A stretch of DNA of 64,000 nucleotides from Delphinapterus leucas (taxonomy: Eukaryota; Chordata; Mammalia; Artiodactyla; Monodontidae). A program made the position numbers and the translations under genes. The notes under the pieces are model-generated. The model searched no databases, was not told the DNA's origin, and saw only the letters and a program-made list of their open reading frames with translations. Below, piece by piece: positions 35,921 through 47,140 of this stretch; position 1 is the stretch's first letter, and each line of letters begins with the position of its first letter. The stretch lies in NCBI RefSeq assembly GCF_002288925.2, contig NW_022098021.1, positions 33,464,065 through 33,528,064 on the forward strand, read 5' to 3'.

Positions 35921-38900
35921 ATATACATATCAATAATTACCTTAAATGTGACAGGATTAAATGCTCCAACCAATAGACAGAGGCTCATGGAATGGATAAA
36001 AAAACAAGACCCTAATATAAGCTGTCTACAAGAGACTCATTTCAGACCTAGGGAAACATACAGACTGAAAGTGATGGGATGGAAAAAGATATTCCTTGAA
36101 AATGGAAATCAAAAGAAAGTTAGAGTAGAAATATTCATATCGGAAAAAATAGACTTTAAAATAAAGAATGTTACAAGAGACAAGGAAGGACACTACATAA
36201 TGATCAAGGGATCAATCCAAGAAGCAGCTATAACAATTATAAATATATATGCACCCAACATAGGAGCACCACAATACATAAGGCAAATGCTAACAGCTAT
36301 AAATGAGGAAATCAACAATAGTAGTGTGGGACAATAATAAAGTCCCACAATAATAGTGTGGGACTTTAACACCTCACTTACACCAATGGACAGATCATCC
36401 AGACAGAAAATTTATAGGGAAACACAAGCTTTAAATGACACAATAGACCAGAGAGATTTAATTGATATTTATAGGACTTTCCATCTGAAAACAGCAGATT
36501 ACACTTTTTTCTCAAGTGCACAAAGAACAGTTTCCAGGATAGATTATATCTTGGGTCAAAATCAAGCCTTGGTAAATGTAAGAAAATTAAAATCATATCA
36601 AGCATCTTTTCCAGCCACAATGCTATGAGATTAGAAATCAATTACAGGGAAAAAAACATAAAACACACAAACACATGGAGGCTAAACAATACATTACTAA
36701 ATAACCAAGAGATCACTGAAGAAGTCAAAGAGGAAATCAAAAAATACCTAGAAACAAATGACAATGAAAACACGACTATCCAAAACCTATATGATGCAGG
36801 AAAAGATGTTCTAAGAGGGAAATTTATAGCAATACAATCCTACCTCAAGAAACAAGAAAAATCTCAGTTAGATAATCTAACCTTAACCCTAAAGGAAATA
36901 GATATAGAACAACAAAGAAAACCCAAAGTTAGTAGAAGGAAAGAAATCATAAAGATCAGAGCAGAAATAAATGAAATAGAAACAAAGAAAACAATAGCAA
37001 AGATCAACAAAACTAAAAGCTGATTATTTGAGAAGATAAACAAAATTGATAAACCTTTAGCCAGACTCATCAAGAAAAAGAGGGAGAGGACTCAAATCAA
37101 TAAAATTAGAAACGAAAAAGGAGAAGTTTCAATGGACTCTGCAGAAATACAAAGCATCATAAGAGACTACTACAAACAATTCTATACCAATAAAATGGAC
37201 AACCTGGAAGAAATGGACAAATTCTTAGAAAGGTATAACCTTCTAAGACTAAACCAGGAAGAAATAGAAAATATGAACAGACCAATCACAAGTAATGAAA
37301 TTGAAACTGTGATTAAAAATCTTCCAAAGAACAAAAACCCAGGACCAGATGGCTTCACAGGGGAATTCTATCAAACATTTAGAGAAGAGCTAACACCTAT
37401 CCTTTTCAAACTCTTCCAAAATATTTCAGAGGAAGGGACACTCCCAAACTCATTCTATGAGTCAACCATCACCCTGGTAACAAAACCAGGCAAAGATACT
37501 ACAGAAAAAGAAAATTTCAGACCAAAATCACTGATGAATATAGATGCAACAATCCTCAACAAAATACTAGCAAACAGAATCTGTCAACACATTAAAAGGA
37601 TCATACAACTTGGTCACATGGGATTTATCCCAGAGATGCAAAGATTCTTCAATATATGCAAATAAATCAATGTGATACACCATATTAAAAAATTGAAGAA
37701 TAAAAACCATATGATCATCTCAATAGATGAAGAAAAAGGTTTTGACACAATTCAACATCCGTGTATGACAAAAACTCTCCAGAAAGTGGGCATAGAGGGA
37801 CCCTACCTCAACATAATAAAGGCCATATATGACAAACCCACAGAAAACATCATTCTCAATGGTGAAAAGCTGAAAGAATTTCCTCTAAGATCTGGAACAA
37901 GACAAGAATGTCCACTCTCACCACTAGTATTCAACATAGTTTTGGAAGTCCTAGCCATGGCAATCAGAGAAGAAAAAGAAATAAAAGGAACACAAATTGG
38001 AAAAGAAGAAGTAAAATTGTCACCCTTTTCTGATGACATGATACTATATATAGATAATCCTAAAGATGTCACCAGAAAACTAGTAGAGCTAATCAATAAA
38101 TTTGGTAAAGTAGCAGGATACGAAATTAATGCACAGAAATCTCTTGCATTCCTATACACTAACAATGAAAAATCAGAAAGAGAAATTAAGGAAGCAATCC
38201 CATTCACCATTCCAACAAAAAGAATAAAATACCTAGGAATAAATCTACCTAAGGAGGTAAAACTACTGTACTCAGAAAACTGTAAGACACTGATGAAAGA
38301 AATCAAAGATGACAAAAAAAGATGGAGAGATATACCATATTCTGGTTTGGAAAAATCAATATTGTGAAAATGACTATACTACCCAAAGCAATCTACAGAT
38401 TCAATGCAATCCCTTTCAAATTACCAATGGCATTTTGCACAGAACTAGAAAAAAATATATTAAAATTTGTATGGAGACACAAAAGATCCCAAACAACCAA
38501 AACAGTCTTGAGAAAGAAAAACGGAGCTGGAGGAATCAGACTCCCTGATTTCGACTATAGTACAAAACTACAGTAATCAAAACAATATTGTACTTGCACA
38601 AAACCAGAAATATAGATCAGTGGAACAGGATAGAAAGCCCAGAGATAAATCCTCGCACCTATGGTCAAGTAATCTATGACAAAGAAGGCAAGGCTATACA
38701 ATGGAGAAAAGACAGTCTCTTCAATAAGTGGTGTTTGGAAAACTGGGCAGCTATATCTTAAAGAATGAAATTAGAACACTTCCTAACACCATACACAAAA
38801 ATAAGCTTAAAATTGATTAAAGACCTAAATGTAAGACCAGACACTATAAAACTCTTAGAGGAAAACACAGGAAGAACACTCTTTGAAGCAAGATCATTTT

Positions 38901-39720
38901 TGACCCACTTCCTAGAGTAATGGAAATAGAAACAAAAATCAACAAATGGGACCTAACGAGACTTAAAAGCTTTTCCACAGCAAAGGAAGCTATAAACAAG
39001 ACGAATGGGAGAAAATATTTGCAAATGAATCAAAAGACAAAGGATTAATCTCCAAAATATATAAATAGCTCATGCAGCTCAATGTTGAAAAAAACAAACA
39101 ACCCAATCATAAAATGGGCAGAAGACCTAAATAGACATTTCTCCAAAGAAGACATACAGATGGCCAAGAGGCACATGAAAAGCTGGTCAACATCACTAAT
39201 TATTAGAGAAATACAAATCAAAACTACAATGAGGTATCACCTCACACTGGTTAGAATGGGCATCATCAGGAAATCTACAAACAACAAATGCTGGAGAGGG
39301 TGTGGGGAAAAGGGAACCCTCTTGCACTGTTGGTGGGGAAGTAAATTGATACAGCCAGTATGGACAACAGTATAGAGGTTCCCTAAAAAAATAAAAATAG
39401 AATTACCATATGACCCAGCTATCCCAGTACTGGGCATATACCCAGAGAAAACCATAATTCAAGAAGATACATGCACCTCAATGTTCATTGAAGCACTATT
39501 TACAATAGCCAGGTCATGGAAACAACCTAGGTGTCCATCAACAGACAAATGGATAAAGAAGATGTGGTACATACATACAATGGAATATAAAGCCATAAAA
39601 AGGAACAAAATTGGGTCATTTGTAGAGATGTGGATGGACCTAGAGGGTGTCATACAGAGTGAAGTAAATCAGAAAGAGAAAAACTAATATCGTATATTAA
39701 CACATATATATGGAACCTAG
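35921..39720 (+). pseudogene. L1-C ORF2 remnant (endonuclease and reverse transcriptase)
   Basis: The endonuclease domain starts around 35921 (SIITLNVTGLNAPTNR). Its first methionine is lost and a stop lies just upstream. Two endonuclease changes stand out: the GDFN segment reads WDFN near 36356, after a small fold-back insertion at 36317-36364, and the catalytic histidine segment reads SRIDYILG. The reverse-transcriptase domain occupies 37132-38367 with a break near 37668. Its active-site motif reads FSDD (codons at 38026-38037), keeping both aspartates. The cysteine-rich C-terminal motif [16 protein letters not shown] is near 39290-39340. The stop is at 39718-39720. Segments 35948-36337, 36356-36628, 36625-37023, 37132-37665, 37672-38367, 38322-38576, 39082-39375 and 39481-39687 remain readable. 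Confidence 0.93.
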
Positions 39721-39794
39721 AAAAATGATACAGATGAACTGGTTTGCAAGGCAGAAATAGAGACACAGAATAGAGAACAAATGTATGGTCACAA

Positions 39795-39817
39795 GGGGGG
39801 GAAGGGGGGGGGGGGGG
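39795..39817 (+). repeat. G run in the L1-C 3' UTR
   Basis: Seven G, two A, then fourteen G. L1 3' UTRs often contain a G-rich polypurine tract able to form a quadruplex. Here it has become an almost pure G run, which is also a likely site of sequencing length error. Confidence 0.85.
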
Positions 39818-40533
39818 TCAGGAAATGCGGTGGTGGTGTGATGAATTGGGAGATTGAGATTGACATATATATATACACTAATATGTATAAAATAGATAAC
39901 TAATGACCTGCTGTATATAAAAAAATTAAATTAAATTAAAAAAAAAAGAATGAACATTAGTGAAAATCTTTGCTCTCTCATTTCCTCTTCTGGTTATGTA
40001 TCTTCCACTTCACCTCTTGTTTTTAAGCAACCAGAATCCTCATGGTGTCCAGGTCAGCTGCAGCTCTCACCTGTAGGGCTTATGTGTCTCTCCACCCTCC
40101 TTGTATTCCAGCCTTCTTCCCTCTCATTTGTTCAGTTCAGTTCTCATTCGTTCACACATAAAATGAATATATATCTCTATATATTCTTCCTTCTATTTAC
40201 CTCATTCTCAAAGGTTCCAGTATTTTTTCCCATTCCTTTTGCTTCATGGCATTTAGTTGACATGGTACACTAATTCACCAAAAGGCATTGTTGCATGTTG
40301 ATGGATTAATGTTTTGTGCCTCCAAGGAAGTTCTTGAAGATTTGGCCTTATTCTCTAATTCCAAAATGTTGATAACTACTTCAATAAAGGAGGAGCTGGC
40401 TTTGAGTAATAATCACCTCAAGTCACATGTGTGACAGTCAATCCTACCTAAATGTGTGTCAATCCTAGCCTTAAAATTAAGCTGGAGAAGATTCATATGG
40501 GAATCTAGATCTTGGAAATTTCACATTGATTTT

Positions 40534-40581
40534 TTTTTTTTTCGTTCTGTTGAATCTACATTCAACAGAACGAAAAAAAAA
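40534..40581. repeat. perfect 22-bp inverted repeat with 4-base loop
   Basis: The left arm at 40534-40555 (nine T, then CGTTCTGTTGAAT) and the right arm at 40560-40581 are exact reverse complements around the loop CTAC (40556-40559). Imperfect pairing continues outward (CACATTGAT on the left, ATTGTGG on the right). Inside a transcript it would fold into a stable hairpin. There are no flanking transposon ends that I recognise. Confidence 0.95.
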
Positions 40582-40769
40582 TTGTGGTTCTAAAGCTTTC
40601 TAATGGAAGCTTACGGTTATGGGATATGCCTGGTCCTATTTACTCTAAGCTAAGTATATACACTTTGAGCTATGCTTTTTAGCCTGAGAATTTCAGAAAA
40701 TCTGAATAAAGAGCTCTGAGAAAGAAATTATATGGAAAAAACAATCATATAGGACATGATAAGCAGGTG

Positions 40770-40925
40770 ACATGGTGGGTGGAATGTCAGACACCAAGAA
40801 ACCCAAGTTGTGGCTCTAGCTCATTTATGACAAATCTGGTCTATCCCTTAACCTCTCTGGGTGAGATTCCTCAATTATAAGGTGAGGTGATTGTTGATGC
40901 TTCTCTGCTGACCCCCTGAGGCTCC
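40770..40925 (+). repeat. MIR
   Basis: A forward MIR: the segment around CCCTTAACCTCTCTGGGTGAG followed by TCCTCAATTATAAGGTGAGG corresponds to the MIR core. Confidence 0.65.
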
Positions 40926-41172
40926 ATCTACCAAGTGAAACCCACTGGATTAGATAACCTCTTATGCTTTTTCCAGCTGCCCCAAACTACATAGGTTTTG
41001 ATTATACTTTCCTATTAGAAACTAAAACTGGGATTCAATAGGGTAACTCCCCTTTATTGATGAGAGATTCTTTGAGATCAAAGAAAAACTTGTTTTCTGT
41101 GACACATCTTTTACTAGGAATCCTATGATTGAACTCCTGCCAGAACTTCTGGAATTTAAAATTCTCCAAGGT

Positions 41173-41377
41173 TGGGCTTCCCTGGTGGTGCAGTGGTTGA
41201 GAGTCTGCCTGCCGATGCAGGGGACGCGGGTTCGTGCCCTGGTCCAGGAAAATCCCACGTGCCGCGGAACGGCTAGGCCCGTGAGCCATAGCCGCTGAGC
41301 CTGCGCGTCTGGAGCCTGTGCTCCGCAACGGGAGAGGCCACAACAGTGAGAGGCCCACGTACCGCAAAAAAAAAAAA
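41173..41377 (+). mobile_element. CHR-type SINE, complete, forward orientation
   Basis: It starts TGGGCTTCCCTGGTGG, has the B-box-like GGGTTCGTGCCC at 41228-41239 and ends CGTACCGC plus an A tail. The flanks are AAAATTCTCCAAGGT at 41158-41172 and AAAATTCTACAAGGT at 41378-41392, a 15-bp duplication with one mismatch. This is the only SINE of the set on the plus strand. Confidence 0.95.
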
Positions 41378-41562
41378 AAAATTCTACAAGGTATATAATG
41401 AATACATATTTAGTATTTTATTTCTCCTAGGGACAAACTTCTTTCTCTTTGAATGCACATAAAAAAGCGAAGCTAACATTTCCGTTTGCCTGAGCAGTGA
41501 CTGTTCTGTAGAAAGTGAGATTGGGGCTTTCAGGCGCCAAGGCCATTCTTAGCTGAAAGCCT

Positions 41563-42240
41563 TGTCTCATGTCTCTCTAAGACAATCCTGGATGGGCCAA
41601 GTGGGCATTTCCTTGGGGTTTCTCTTTGTTTGGGGACAGCATCAGATATCTTGTGCTTGCCCAGCTTCAAGACCAAAGAAAGAGCCCGGAGCCAGCGACA
41701 GAGTTATCAACGGTTTAATGGATGGGGGATCTTACACATCTGAAGCAAGGTCCTGGAGCAACATCCCACCGTGTGTGGCAGATGGCAGGCAGGACATGGT
41801 AGCAGTCTTCGCTCCTGGGGGTAAGGGGAGGTTACCGTTACTGGAGCTCGGAAGTTACCAGGGAAACCAACAGAGGAGTACGCCTCTCACTGCCCCTTTG
41901 ATAAGCTATCATAGTGGCTAAAGTTAGAACAATCATTAGCTGGGGCCTGGGGCAAGTATGTAAGAAGGTCAATCAGGTGAGTGGGGTGTAGGTGTGGCAG
42001 GCACTGGTCGGGCAGGGGATGTACAGAGAGCAAGAGAACAGCTATCTTGAGTGGTCTGACCATACATATGTGTTTGTCTTCTCGTCAAACTGTCTCGCTC
42101 TTTCAGGCCCTTCTTCTATTTCCTGTGTCTCTCAGCCCTTCAAACCCTCTCTCTGTGACTTTCCCAGAGGAGAATTGTGACCGGGTATCAGCCATGTCCT
42201 CTAAAATAACCTGCTTTTTCCCGCAGCTCTTCTAGGTTAT
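41563..42240 (-). mobile_element. possible retroviral LTR
   Basis: On the minus strand there is an ATTAAA poly(A)-signal-like site followed by CCGTTGATAACTCTGTCGCTGGCTCCGG, here abbreviated to its key part ATAACTCTGTCGCTGG at about 41694-41709. This resembles the R-U5 part of gammaretrovirus-like LTRs. The left edge starts TGTCTCATG, which would read CA at the LTR 3' end. I cannot fix the right edge and see no target-site duplication or internal viral sequence, so a solo LTR is only a possibility. Confidence 0.4.
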
Positions 42241-42797
42241 GATTATTCCAAGTAACAGCTCTTTTAAGGACACTGTTCAGAGTCCTATAGATTAGCTTTG
42301 GGAAAACAAATCTATATAAATACTCACTGTCATAATCTTAACTGCCCCCTCAGCAACTTTCTCTTTTTCTCTGAAGCAGAGAAATGATCTGTTGATTTCT
42401 CCTTTGGGTCAGAATGTATTCTCAGATACCCAAAGAGTTCCAGGATGTGACGCTTCTCTCTTTGTGGAGGATAATTCAGGAATCTAGGGAGCTTGGCAAA
42501 ATCCTCCAATTGATATTTACTTCCTTGGGCAAAGCGACACACAATGAATCAAGGCTCAGAAACAGCTCTGGGCTTATAATAGTTCCCTGAGGTAATTATG
42601 CAAAGTAAACGCTAATAAAATCATGGGATATACACATAAGAACAACTTAAATCCATGCTTCATTTAAGCTCATTGTGATGAGCAGATATTTAGCGTTCAT
42701 TTCAAGGTAGCGTAATCTGTTCTTCAGGGGAAGGCAGTTAGATGATGAAGAAAATCACATCCTGAGGGATGACAGGTGACTTGGACCTTGGACTTTT

Positions 42798-42800
<3 letters not shown>
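42241..42800. other. unique sequence, no gene recognised
   Basis: Nothing recognisable. It ends at a TG microsatellite. Confidence 0.45.

Positions 42801-42830
<30 letters not shown>
42801..42830. repeat. (GT)15 microsatellite
   Basis: Fifteen uninterrupted GT units. Long pure dinucleotide runs of this kind usually vary in length between individuals. Confidence 0.97.
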
Positions 42831-42831
<1 letters not shown>

Positions 42832-43029
42832 TAGTTTTCATTGTCTAATCCTTCAAAGCTGAGAGGTGGGAGGGATTCTAATTAGGGACACCTCTATGGA
42901 AAGGGACCATGTGTCCTAGAGATGGATGTCTCCACCATCTCTGGGGCATGGCTGCATGTCATCAGACCACTACCTACTTTTCCTTGGAAGGAAGAATAAT
43001 TCAAACTCATAACACTGAAAGGATTAGGA

Positions 43030-43400
43030 AATTGTCTGAGTCAGTTTGGGCTGTTATAACAAAATACCATAGCCACACTGACTTATAACAACAGAAATTT
43101 ATTTCTCACAGTTCTGGAGGCTGGAAAGTCAGAGATCAAGGCATGGGCAGATTTGATGCCTGGTGAGGGCCCACTTTCTGATTCATAGATGGAGGTGTTT
43201 TTGCCATTAACCGCACATGGTGGAAGGACAAGGTTTCTCTCTAGGGTCTCTTTTTGTAAGGGCATTAATCCCGTTTATGAGGTCTCTGCCTTTATGATCC
43301 AATTACCTCCCAAAGGCCCCACCTTCCTGTACCATCACCTTGCAGGTTGTGCTTTCAACATATGAATTTTCAGTCCATTGCAGAAATAGTATACTTTGAT
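43030..43400. repeat. old interspersed repeat, family not assigned
   Basis: The sequence follows a pattern common in mammalian genomes: GTCAGTTTGGGCTGTTATAAC, then CACAGTTCTGGAGGCTGG, then CAATTACCTCCCAAAGGCCC and TTTCAACATATGAATTTTCAG. I recognise it as a dispersed repeat but cannot name its family. Its last third lies in the first unit of the 290-bp tandem duplication. Confidence 0.55.
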
Positions 43401-43860
43401 GTAGTTTTCTGATTTTGTAGGAGGATTAACTGCATTATAAAGGACTTCAAATTCTTGTCCTTGAAGACCCGTTAAGGTCAGTCATTGTGTTCCCTAATTC
43501 CACTCATTTTCAGGCCCTACTGTCTGTGAGATAGAGGCCAGTTCTAACCAGGTTAATCTTCAGTAAGGCAGGTCTCTGCCTTTATGATCCAATTACCTCC
43601 CAAAGGCCCCACCTTCCTGTACCATCACCTTGCAGGTTGTGCTTTCAACATATGAATTTTCAGTCCATTGCAGAAATAGTATACTTTGATGTAGTTTTCT
43701 GATTTTGTAGGAGGATTAACTGCATTATAAAGGACTTCAAATTCTTGTCCTTGAAGACCCGTTAAGGTCAGTCATTGTGTTCCCTAATTCCACTCATTTT
43801 CAGGCCCTACTGTCTGTGAGATAGAGGCCAGTTCTAACCAGGTTAATCTTCAGTAAGGCA
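43281..43860. repeat. perfect 290-bp tandem duplication
   Basis: 43281-43570 and 43571-43860 are identical base for base in my reading. Each unit starts GGTCTCTGCCTTTATGATCC and ends TCTTCAGTAAGGCA. Only one base (A) is shared at the left boundary and two (GG) at the right, so there was almost no microhomology. Identity over 290 bp points to a very recent event or to an assembly artefact. Confidence 0.95.
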
Positions 43861-46800
43861 GGAGATGAGTTTTAGAAGGCTTATCCATTGGCGGGTGAAA
43901 TCTGGAACCTTGCCACGTGTACTTGGGGTGTGGAAGAAAGCCTGCTTCTGACATGCCACAGAGCAGCTCTGAACTATGACATCTGATTGGCACCCACCTC
44001 CTAATCTTTCCCAGGTGTCAGGCAATATCAGTTAGGATCTGGGTTTCTTTATTCTAATACTTCAGAGATATGGAACTCATTATCATTTCTAATAACCAGA
44101 CTTATGGTTTAAAAAATAATAATAACATGGATGATGGCTTCAGTTTTATTTAACACATTCATTTAGCATTATGTAGAATGAACTTTTTCAAGCATTTTAC
44201 GTGGATTATTTTTATTTCATTCTTACAACAATCCTATGAAACGTTTTTTATCCTCACTTTATAGTTCAGAAAATGGGAACTTTGAAAGGTTGGTTAACCT
44301 GTCTGAGTAAGCCAGAACGTTGCAAAGCCAGTATTGGAAGCCAGACTTCCAGACTCTAGAACATGCCTTGTAATCAATCCTCTAGTTGTCCATTACATCA
44401 CAAGCTTCTCTTTCTGAGGACCCCGGTAAGAAACTCTTCAAGCCAGATACATGTCGTTCTAGCATCTGGTTTGTTTACATCTGATGGAAACACTACCAAT
44501 CTCAGGCACCTATAGCTGTGTACTAACATTAAATTTTGGCTTTATACATTTTCCCTGTGCCCGGATCTTCTCATTTTATGATTTTCATTGTGTGGTATGT
44601 GTTTCAGTGTATTGGTTAGAGTACTATTTGCAGCTGCTACATCTTTCTCTGGCTTTGCAAAAAGAAGTTCATAGTTTGCTCGCACAGCCGTTCAGTGCTG
44701 GTGTTCCCAGCTGGTGGGCTGCCTTCCTCATGGTGATTCAGGGACTGAAGCTGCCTTCATTATGTGGCTCAGCCTTCTCTTAGGGTTGCACAGTCCTCTG
44801 GGTCCAGTAGCAAATGGAGAATGAGAGGATGGAGTGGGCACACTTGCTTCTCAAGCAGCGTGGCTGGAAGTGACACATGTCAGTCTGCTTGGTATGAACA
44901 ATTCACATGATACCACTTTGAGGCACGAGGACTAAGAAATGTGATCTTTGGTTGTGCATCTGCTTCTTGGCAACAGCTATATATGCTGAATGGGTGAACC
45001 AGAGTCTTTGGTGAACAGTCGGCCATCCTTGCCATGTTTGATAACATGTAGATGCCCTTTGTAAAATGGTTAGGTACAAGTAAATGGTAAAGATTATGGA
45101 AATAGCATAGCAGCTGCAAATCTGGAACCAGTATGGCTGCATGAGTTCTGGAAAGCTTTGTGCCTACTGGGCCAAAGTCTCTGGATGTGTTTGTACACTT
45201 TATGTGACTGGGCTTCTGTCTTGATGTGGGATTAAGTTCATCCTTCCAGGGCCTGCCAGATAATATGACTGTCACTTGATGCCTTATATCTGGGGTGCTA
45301 GGCCACCATCTCTGTCCTTACTTCTGCTCTCTAGGTTCCTCCTTCAAAGCTAGTAGAGCACCCATAACTGTAAAGCTGACACCTACCTGTCTTTGAACAC
45401 AGCCAGGACCTGAACACTCGATGCCCAGAAATCTCCTCTATTAGTTCCTGGGATGGGGTTTCCTTTGGATGTCCCTTGTTTGCAATGAGTTCTTAGTAGT
45501 TGGTTTTCTAAGGCCTTGGCTCCAACCCATAGCAGGGAGATATCTCCCTCATATCTTGAACTGACTAGTAGGTTGCTATCTGCCTCTAACCTAGCAGATG
45601 GTCTTCAGGAAGGTACAACTTCATTTCCTATACTCTTCTGTCTCTCCTCTGACTATTCTGATCTAGCCCCCTCTTCACTGAGTGTCCAGTTCCAAACACA
45701 GAATGTATATAGGTCTGACTCAGTCATTTTCTACTTCATGTGCTCTTTTCTCCCATTATTAATACTTTGTCAGATTCTCTATACCCCCATCTGATCATGA
45801 ACCTGCCACCTCACTAACACTAGGGCTGCTTCATTCTGTTCATATTCACTAGCCTTTGATTTCCATCTTAACTCAAATGCAGGCAAATACTGATAGACCA
45901 GAAGAGAGATACACATCTTAAGTCAGATGACCCTGTATCAGGGAGGTAGCCTAGATGATCTGAGGACTGTGGCTTCATTTCACCTTCCCATAGCAACTCA
46001 GTATTCCCAACACAACAGTGACAGAGAGTAGATGAATCAAGTTCACTTAACCTTTTCACATATCTGGACTCCCAAGTTAGGTGGCATTAACGATCATGTG
46101 TGGCTGGATTCATGGTCTATATTTCTCCCACCTCGAAAACAAGGAGACAAAAAGGAATGAGAGCACCCAAACCATCTTACACAAATTTCTTTTAGGCAGA
46201 ATGTTTCAGCTAACAAATAAAAAATTCATGCTTTAAAGAGCACAAAGGAAATACCCACCGAAGAGGACTTTCCCCTTTGGATTCTCATCCCGCAGTACAG
46301 GGCACAGCTTGGGAGATATTCATGTCGCTGGGTAGGAGACAAGTTAGTAAAGGCTGCTCCTTTGTGCTGATTGTGTTTCATTTTTTACTGTTTGCCCTTT
46401 CTGTGTATAGAGCAGTGTCACGAAAGAAAATGTTATTACTCAAAGAAGTGTAACTGTATTCTAGGGTTCAATGCATTATACACTGTGTGGACTCTACACA
46501 AATTTCTTTACCATCCAGACCTGAATCGGGGTCAACAGTTAAAAATAATGGAAACAGTGATGATACAAATAGACTAGCACTGGATCATGCCACCTGTTTA
46601 GGAAGCTTTAGGGCCCTTCCGCACCAAAGAAGAAGCCTCCATGGCTGAGAAATTTATTTTCCCTGATAACCTCTTATCAATTTTAGTTGGGTTGCCAAGC
46701 ATACTGAAAGCCACCTTTCTGGTGATTTATTTGGTTCATACAGTGGTTCTTTAATGTTTGGAATTTGTATGATGTTAGCCGGGATTGTGTTCTCCAGTTC

Positions 46801-46944
46801 ACCACAGACCATTTTCACACTCTCTCAGGATGTGGGGACATTTTATTTGGTAAACTTTCATTTAAAGGGTTTGAGTAAAATTAGTGTTTCCTTGGACCCT
46901 ATGAGAATACATTTAGATGTCATTTAAAGGGGGAAGAGATAATG
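43861..46944. other. unique sequence with one MIR, no gene recognised
   Basis: A MIR lies at 44150-44350. The rest contains only short frames without domain similarity (for example 44880-45275 on the minus strand, 131 codons). Confidence 0.5.
44150..44350 (-). repeat. MIR
   Basis: A reversed MIR: CATTCTTACAACAATCCTATG, then TATAGTTCAGAAAATGGGAAC and GGTTGGTTAACCTGTCTGAG in family order. Confidence 0.75.
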
Positions 46945-47140
46945 GAATTAATATTTATTGAGCAGCTACTTTCTGCCAGGTACTTTATTTGTATATTATT
47001 TCATTTAGTACCCACAAAAACGTTTTGAGTAAGCCAATACCTTCCATTTCACAAATGAGTAGACTAATATTGTATAAGTAGCCCCCATATACTTAGCAGA
47101 GCAGTACGTGGAGAATGACCTTTAAATCTTATTTCTAGAA
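46945..47140 (-). repeat. MIR
   Basis: A reversed MIR: TATTGAGCAGCTACTTTCTGC, then TTTCATTTAGTACCCACAAA and CCATTTCACAAATGAGTAGAC. Confidence 0.75.

Larger units (their letters stand above)
33777..39945 (+). mobile_element. L1-C, near full-length LINE-1 with extra 5' segment
   Basis: The order is extra upstream sequence (33777-34045), 5' UTR (from about 34046), ORF1, ORF2, then a 3' UTR and A-rich tail ending at 39945. The exact 15-mer AAGAATGAACATTAG stands at 33762-33776 and at 39946-39960, immediately after the tail. The right copy fixes the 3' end and the left copy places the insertion start 270 bp upstream of the recognised L1 5' UTR. ORF1 and ORF2 are both frameshifted and the endonuclease carries catalytic changes, so the copy is dead. 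Confidence 0.93.
39961..41157. other. unique sequence holding a hairpin and a MIR, no gene recognised
   Basis: Non-coding sequence between L1-C and the SINE. The notable parts are listed separately (40530-40582 and 40770-40925). Confidence 0.5.

Noticed and set aside
41228..41239. B-box-like GGTTCGTGCCC considered as a tRNA gene
   Set aside because: There is no complete cloverleaf, and the match lies in the head of a SINE with an A tail and a target duplication.
43281..43860. tandem units considered as a CRISPR-like or satellite array
   Set aside because: There are only two units, without spacers, and part of each unit is an old dispersed repeat.
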